Positions 58,160 to 64,000 of a DNA stretch of 64,000 nt are shown one piece after another. Made by a program: the position numbers and the translations under genes. The notes under the pieces are model-generated. The model saw only the letters and a list, made by a program, of their open reading frames with translations, was not told where the DNA came from and ran no database searches. Every line of letters starts with the position of its first letter. Positions within the stretch are counted from its first letter, which is position 1. The DNA is from Pseudoduganella sp. (lineage in GTDB: Bacteria > Pseudomonadota > Gammaproteobacteria > Burkholderiales > Burkholderiaceae_D): positions 1 to 64,000 of the forward strand of contig JAJTCO010000023.1 in assembly GCA_021323265.1 (NCBI GenBank), written 5' to 3'.

Positions 58160-59299
58160 ATGAACGCAATCGTTGTCCCCATCAAGACTGTCGAATTCGA
58201 AAAGCCGGTCGAAGGCGGCAGCTGCGTGGCCCATGCGTGGGCCCGCACCCCGGCGCCCGTGCCGGCCGACGAAAAGATCCTGCTGAAGGAACGCATCAAG
58301 ACCCTGCTGCGCGAGCGCGACGCCGTGCTGGTGGCCCACTACTACGTGGACGCCGACCTGCAGGACCTGGCCGAGGAAACCGGCGGCTGCGTTTCCGACT
58401 CGCTGGAAATGGCGCGTTTCGGGCGCGACCATCCGGCCAAGACCCTGGTGGTGGCAGGCGTCAAGTTCATGGGCGAAACGTCCAAGATCCTGTCGCCGGA
58501 GAAGACCGTGCTGATGCCGGACCTGGACGCGACCTGCTCGCTGGACCTGGGCTGCCCGCCGGAAGACTTCATCGCCTTCTGCGACCAGCACCCGGACCGT
58601 ACCGTGGTGGTCTACGCCAACACGTCCGCCGCCGTGAAGGCACGCGCCGACTGGATGGTGACGTCCTCCATCGGCCTGGACATCGTCAAGCACCTGCACG
58701 AGCAGGGCAAGAAGATCCTGTGGGCGCCCGATAAGCACCTGGGTTCCTATATCCAGAAGCAGACCGGCGCCGACATGCTGCTGTGGCAGGGCTCGTGCCT
58801 GGTGCACGACGAGTTCAAGGGCGTCGAGCTGGACCTGTTGAAGGCCGAGCACCCGAACGCCAAAGTGCTGGTGCACCCGGAGTCGCCGGCGAACGTGGTG
58901 GCCCAGGCCGACGTGGTGGGCTCCACCTCGCAGCTGATCGCCGCCGCAGTCAGCCTGCCGGCCACCGAGTTCATTGTGGCCACCGACAACGGCATCCTGC
59001 ACAAGATGCGCATGGCCGCTCCCGGCAAGACCTTCATCGAAGCGCCGACCGCCGGCAACAGCGCCACGTGCAAGAGCTGCGCGCATTGCCCATGGATGGC
59101 GATGAACGGCCTGCGCAACCTGGCCGACGTGCTGGAGAACATGAACAACGAGATCCACGTCGACCCGGCCGTGGGCGTGCAGGCGCAGCGCGCCATCAAC
59201 CGCATGCTTGATTTCGCCGCCGCCAAGAAGGCCAAGGTGGCACCGGGCGCCGACCTGGCGCAGGAAGCAAAACTGTTCCAAGGCATCGGCCCCGCATGA
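58160..59299 (+). CDS. nadA: Quinolinate synthase
   Basis: [87 protein letters not shown]. Confidence 0.95.
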   Translation: MNAIVVPIKTVEFEKPVEGGSCVAHAWARTPAPVPADEKILLKERIKTLLRERDAVLVAHYYVDADLQDLAEETGGCVSDSLEMARFGRDHPAKTLVVAGVKFMGETSKILSPEKTVLMPDLDATCSLDLGCPPEDFIAFCDQHPDRTVVVYANTSAAVKARADWMVTSSIGLDIVKHLHEQGKKILWAPDKHLGSYIQKQTGADMLLWQGSCLVHDEFKGVELDLLKAEHPNAKVLVHPESPANVVAQADVVGSTSQLIAAAVSLPATEFIVATDNGILHKMRMAAPGKTFIEAPTAGNSATCKSCAHCPWMAMNGLRNLADVLENMNNEIHVDPAVGVQAQRAINRMLDFAAAKKAKVAPGADLAQEAKLFQGIGPA

Positions 59300-60162
59300 G
59301 TACACTGATCAACAAGTTCGCACCGTTCGACGATGCGCTGGCAGGCGCCTACGAGCGCAACCTGCTGGCGGCACTGATGGAAGACATTGGCACCGGCGAC
59401 CTGACCGGGAAGCTGGTGCCGGAAGACGGCCGCGCCACCGCGCGCGTGATCGTGCGCGAGGAAGCGGTGCTCTGCGGCGCGCCATGGTTTGAAGGCGTGA
59501 TGCAGGCGCTGGATGCCGCTATCGGCATCGACTGGCATTATGCGGAAGGCGACCTGATGGCCGCCGACACGGCGGTGTGCACCATCGTCGGGCCGGCACG
59601 CGCGATCCTGACCGCCGAACGCTCGGCCCTGAACTTCATGCAGTTGCTCTCTGGCGTGGCGACTGCAACGCGCCGCTACGTCGACGTGGTTGCCGGCACT
59701 ACCGCCGCCATTCTCGACACCCGCAAGACCATCCCGGGCATGCGCCTGGCGCAGAAGTACGCGGTGCGCGTGGGGGGCGGGCAGAACCAGCGCATGGCGC
59801 TGTACGACGGCATCCTGATCAAGGAAAACCACATCGCAGCGGCGGGCGGCATCACAGCTGCATTGGCGGCAGCCAAGCGCCTGGACGCCAAGGTGTCGAT
59901 CCAGGTCGAAGTGGAAACCCTGGAGCAGCTGGAAGAGGCGCTGACGTCGGGCGCCGTGTCCATCCTGCTCGACAACTTCAACCTCGACATGATGCGCCAG
60001 GCGGTGCAGATCAACGGCGGCCGCGCGCTGCTGGAGGCGTCCGGCGGTGTCAACTTCGACACCGTGCGCGCCATCGCCGAAACCGGCGTACACCGCATCT
60101 CCATTGGCGCCTTGACCAAAGACGTGAAAGCCACCGACTTCTCGCTGCGTATCCTGGCCTGA
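59296..60162 (+). CDS. nadC: Nicotinate-nucleotide pyrophosphorylase (carboxylating)
   Basis: [83 protein letters not shown]. Confidence 0.95.
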   Translation: MSTLINKFAPFDDALAGAYERNLLAALMEDIGTGDLTGKLVPEDGRATARVIVREEAVLCGAPWFEGVMQALDAAIGIDWHYAEGDLMAADTAVCTIVGPARAILTAERSALNFMQLLSGVATATRRYVDVVAGTTAAILDTRKTIPGMRLAQKYAVRVGGGQNQRMALYDGILIKENHIAAAGGITAALAAAKRLDAKVSIQVEVETLEQLEEALTSGAVSILLDNFNLDMMRQAVQINGGRALLEASGGVNFDTVRAIAETGVHRISIGALTKDVKATDFSLRILA

Positions 60163-60179
60163 AGAATCTGCAGTAAAGA

Positions 60180-60207
60180 CTACAGCCTTCCACCTGGCAG
60201 GCTGTAG
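60180..60207. terminator. Putative hairpin downstream of nadC
   Basis: CTACAGCCT - tccacctggc - AGGCTGTAG perfect 9-bp inverted repeat 18 nt after the nadC stop; no clear U-tract. Confidence 0.4.
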
Positions 60208-60443
60208 CTCGCCTTCCCGCAATTTCCCCTCAATTCCTTGACCTGTAACGCATGGCCGGTTCAGCGTCACGCGCAATGTTCGAGGCAATTCTCATAATGT
60301 TATATTTTTGCAACATATTACATTTGGAGAGTTTTTAGACTCATTCCTTTCGTTACTATCCATTTCAACTTTCGCCATGTCAGCAGCTGGCGGGATGACC
60401 GCAGGGCTTGATCAAACACGTATGAAAACCCAGGGGATCCAGT

Positions 60444-61715
60444 TTGAAGCTGAAAAAATGGCTATTTCTAGCGTTGTCTTTCGCGTCCTTTTCCTGCAGC
60501 GCGGCGGACTTGTTCTTCATCGTCGGCCAAGCCGGATGGCGCGATCCGCAATCGCCCGCGGCGGCGCCGGGCGAAGTCAAGCAGATGAGCTGGACCGTTG
60601 GAGCGCAGTTCACGCCAGTTGCAAACCAGCCTTGCAAGGAAAATTGCCCAGACGCCGCTCCAGTGGACGGTGTGGCACCCGCTTTCGCCAACACTTGGAC
60701 AGCATTAAGCAAGAACCCAGCGCATTTCGTTATTTTTCGCAAAGCCGACGCGGCGCTGACACGCACAGGGGCGGATGGCAAAGGTTACTGGAGCGAATTT
60801 GACGCCGGCAAAGGCATCTACCAGGATGCCCTGCGCGAGTTCCGTAAGGCCGAGCAAAGCGTGGGACCCGGTAGCATCCAACACCGCTACCTTATCTGGA
60901 TGCAAAACGAAAGCGATGCGCGTGCAGGCGTCTCCTCCAAGGAGTACAAGACCAAGCTCATCGAGCTATTCGAGCGTTTCAACCAGGACCTGGCTCTGGG
61001 CGGCAAGCCGTTTGACGCCATGTTCATCGTCAGTAGCGGTTTGGTGCGCAAGTCCGAGAGCGCCCATTTCGACCGGCTGAACGCCATCGTTCAGGCCCAG
61101 GACGACGCCGCCGCCGAAGGTAAGCTGGTCATGGTCTCGCGCTCGCTGCGCAGAAGCCTGGAGGACTGCGCCGGCAGCGTGAGTGCAGCAAAGTGCGCGG
61201 CCCGCGATCTTGTACGCTATCACGCCTGGCTGTACGAGACCCTGGGCACGGAAATGGCCCGTAACGCTTTCACCTACCACAGCAAGGGCATAAAGCCGCT
61301 GCTGCCGGAGAGCTGCAAGCGCGATCCGGGCAGTTGTGCCGGAACGGCGGAGGTTTATCGCTGGCAGGCGAGGGATACTGCCGGCGGCAAACCAGTCTAC
61401 GGTACGGATCCCAACGAGTTTGACGAGGCCGGTCACCACGTTGTCCGCATGCGCTTCGCCCTGTTCAAGGACAGCGCAACCGGTCGTATTCCCCTGTACC
61501 GCACTGCCGACGGGGCCGGACTCGGCACCGAACCAGCCGGTGCCAAGAGCAGGGCCCTCGGATACTGTTACGCGGCACCGAGCGGCAATGTCAACGCCAA
61601 GCTGGTAGCCATGCAGCAGGATGGCCTGTATGGGTTCGCGCGGCAACCAGCGGATGCCAGTGAGGCCAGCGTGCCAGGCCAGGAAAAAGACCGGACGCTG
61701 TGTTATGTGAATTGA
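60444..61715 (+). CDS. Secreted SASA-like (sialate O-acetylesterase-type) protein lacking the canonical Ser
   Basis: Signal peptide MKLKKWLFLALSFASFSCSA (TTG start); LFFIVGQAGW where the family has GQSN; IWMQNESDARAGVSSKEYKTKLIELFERFNQDL resembles the WxQGESD block. Confidence 0.55.
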   Translation: MKLKKWLFLALSFASFSCSAADLFFIVGQAGWRDPQSPAAAPGEVKQMSWTVGAQFTPVANQPCKENCPDAAPVDGVAPAFANTWTALSKNPAHFVIFRKADAALTRTGADGKGYWSEFDAGKGIYQDALREFRKAEQSVGPGSIQHRYLIWMQNESDARAGVSSKEYKTKLIELFERFNQDLALGGKPFDAMFIVSSGLVRKSESAHFDRLNAIVQAQDDAAAEGKLVMVSRSLRRSLEDCAGSVSAAKCAARDLVRYHAWLYETLGTEMARNAFTYHSKGIKPLLPESCKRDPGSCAGTAEVYRWQARDTAGGKPVYGTDPNEFDEAGHHVVRMRFALFKDSATGRIPLYRTADGAGLGTEPAGAKSRALGYCYAAPSGNVNAKLVAMQQDGLYGFARQPADASEASVPGQEKDRTLCYVN

Positions 61716-61817
61716 TCTGGCCGACAGACCTGCCTAATCCGCATCCCAACCATTAACTCATCTCGATCACTCGCAGTGCGCAACCGCCTGCGGGCGTTGT
61801 CGACCGAGGGAACATAC

Positions 61818-64000
61818 ATGATTCGACTGATTGCCCCCGCAGCCCAGGCGCGGGACTTGGAGAAATACGTGCGTACCGTGGCGACTACGAAAAATCGACT
61901 AGCGAAATAAAATCGACTAGCGAAATACTGCCTGGCCCTGGCATGTGTATTCACAGTGAACGGGCTTGCGCAAGCCAAACCCAACCATCCAACCACGCCG
62001 CGGCAAGTCCGCCCACTGCCGACCGCGACGGTCGCGGTGGTTGGTGCGTCCGATCCGCAGACCCCGCTGATGACCGTGGTCGAGCCGAAGTATGAGATGG
62101 ACCCGACCAGCCTCTCGCCAATGGGCGACGACTTCAGCCCGGCTACTGGCACGGTCACGTTCTCGGCGACCGACATTTCCATCCCCGGCAACTTCGCCAT
62201 TCCGGTCGCATTGCAGCGCTGGGTTCCTTCCGACGATTCCGACACTGGCGGTCCTTCGGGATGGAAATGGAATATCCCCTTCATACGCGGCAACTACCTC
62301 GATGTGAAGGATGGCCATTCAACGACAGGATGGAACTGGGGGAATGAGGCGATAATCTGGCGCAACGGCAAGAACTGCACTGGCGATGCCGACTCTGTCA
62401 TCGACAACAACGGCGGTCTGGTGGCAGCCAATGCTTATTGGCAGGGTAAGCTGCTCCACATTCCAGGCGTGACGTCCGAAACCTTCCTTGTTGGGCCAAA
62501 TGGTAAGCAGCTCACCAAGTCGCACTTCGAGATCATCGGCTGCGTCGACAACAACGCTCCCGACCCGAAAGGTATTATCCAGCAGGGCATTGTGGTCCGC
62601 GGCCCCGATGGCACCACGTACACCTTCAACCAGATCAAGGACTACTACAACGGCAAGTCCGCGTTGAAGGACCCGATCGTCCGGACGCGGTTGCTGATGA
62701 TTTCGACGATCAAAGACCGCTTCAACAACGAGGTAACCTACCACTACGACGCTGCCGGAAACCTGACCGGTATCAGCGCCAGTGATGGGCGGGAGATCAC
62801 GATCTCCTATCAGAACGGGCAGGTCTACCAGGCCAGCGCGCATGGTCGAACCTGGACGTACGGCGAGGGTAGCGTCACCTTACCTGATGGACGACAATGG
62901 AGCTACACCGGCCTGTCTGCGCTGGCCTTCAAGCCGAATGGCATCGGGGGCTATAACCAGGAAATTCGGCTCAATACCATTCCCACCACAGTTCCGAACT
63001 GCGGGGTTGCAGCCGGAGACTACCTGGTCACGATTGTCAGCCCGGACGGGCTGCAGACCAACTACACTTTCCGCGACACCATTCATTACCGTTCCGACGT
63101 CGAACCTGACATCTACAACGACAGGTCTTCCGACTACGCGCTGTCGCGCGCGCTATATTGCACCGTCAAGCGCTCGCTGGTCAGCAAGACAAGTTCCGGC
63201 GCCGGCGTCGGGCCCTACACCTGGACCTTCACCTACTCGGGAAATCACGGCACCTACAAGGAGTCCAGCATTCCACGTAGCTGGCTCACAGGGCCGTTCG
63301 ACTTGGCGGCGCCAGTAGGCGGGTACCCTGCGCCGGTGGCTGCCGGTGGCGCCGAGCATTTCCGTAGCGTGACAGTCAGTGGACCCGACAAGCGTTCGGT
63401 CTTCTACATCGACCGCCGCTTCCAGTCGATCAGCGAGGAACGTGTCGTCGCACAAGACACGCTCAACGCAGCGGGCACGCAACTGCTCGAACGCAGCGAC
63501 TCGAGCTTTGCGCTGGGCGCCGAAGTCGGTATGCACTGGTACATGTGCCCATGCGAGGGCGTCTACCCGCCGATCAACGAGGGCCAGTCAACCCACCACG
63601 TCAATCAGACGCAGGACCGCAAAATCCGCTATGTCGGCAATAGCGCCGACGCCACGTTCACTACTGCCTTGTCGGACTTCGACACGCGCGGCCGGTCGCG
63701 CACCGCCATCCGCTCCGGAACGGTAGGCGCTCCGTCCCGTACTGAGCGGACGGTGTACGACCAGGACCACGCCGGTCTTGGTGTGGTGGGGCAGCTCAAG
63801 ACCCTGAGCGTCGACGGTATCAGCGCGCCGATGGTGGAGCACACTTACGATCCCGGCACGGCACTCCGCACATCGACCAAAAAATTCGGCATCCTGCAAG
63901 CCAACTACGAGTACCACGGCGACGGCAATCTCTGGAAGTACATCGACGGCAGGAACCAGGCCACGGTGTTCACGGACTACCGCCGCGGCCGGCCGCAACG
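61818..64000 (+). pseudogene. Secreted YD/RHS-repeat-family protein, interrupted by an in-frame TAA at 61908-61910; 3' end beyond window
   Basis: Open frame from 61911 to window end (...KYCLALACVFTVNGLAQAKPNHPTTPRQVRPLPTATVAVVGASDPQTPLM...RFNNEVTYHYDAAGNLTGISASDGREITISYQNGQ...YEYHGDGNLWKYIDGRNQATVFTDYRRGRPQ) plus the same-frame 30-codon start MIRLIAPAAQARDLEKYVRTVATTKNRLAK*. Not in the ORF track because it has no stop inside the window. Confidence 0.65.
61892..61927. repeat. Perfect 18-bp tandem duplication (AAATCGACTAGCGAAATA x2)
   Basis: Direct reading of 61892-61909 and 61910-61927. Confidence 0.97.

Noticed and set aside
56402-59305. 967-aa minus-strand ORF
   Set aside because: Antisense to the ABC-F ATPase and nadA, both clear families on the plus strand.
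61703-62293. Minus-strand ORF spanning the 18-bp duplication
   Set aside because: No recognisable features; antisense to the better-supported YD-repeat frame.

Overview
GC-rich chromosomal window that looks like a betaproteobacterium of the Oxalobacteraceae (Massilia/Duganella type); this placement is inferred from gene content, not from a search. It is mostly ordinary chromosome: RNase Z, MsbA, caa3-type oxidase, queE-queD-tadA, an ABC-F ATPase and nadA-nadC. I saw no tRNA, rRNA, CRISPR array, transposase or integrase. The main items for a second look are: (1) a six-gene minus-strand operon (about 5038-14072) whose reading frames overlap or nearly abut. It runs TonB receptor > DUF422 carotenoid-biosynthesis-type membrane protein > MpaB/rubber-oxygenase-like (DUF2236) oxygenase > 7TMR-DISM hybrid kinase > REC-GGDEF > acylphosphatase. 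(2) A four-gene plus-strand operon (about 37486-42419) with the gene order and architecture of the Ralstonia phcBSRQ quorum-sensing operon, apparently starting with a rare AUU codon. (3) A large YD/RHS-type gene running off the right edge and absent from the supplied ORF track. Its signal-peptide region carries a perfect 18-bp tandem duplication that creates an in-frame TAA, so it is either a broken gene or a reversible on/off locus. (4) A c-type cytochrome next to the caa3 oxidase that has lost its first haem-binding region through a frameshifting deletion. (5) A degenerate GGDEF protein that keeps an RxxD I-site and is translationally coupled to an AraC regulator. (6) A sialate-O-acetylesterase-like protein lacking the expected catalytic Ser. 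(7) A GDSL hydrolase, linker and extended Lnt-like acyltransferase cluster. Family names come from recognising motifs by eye; no database search was run.
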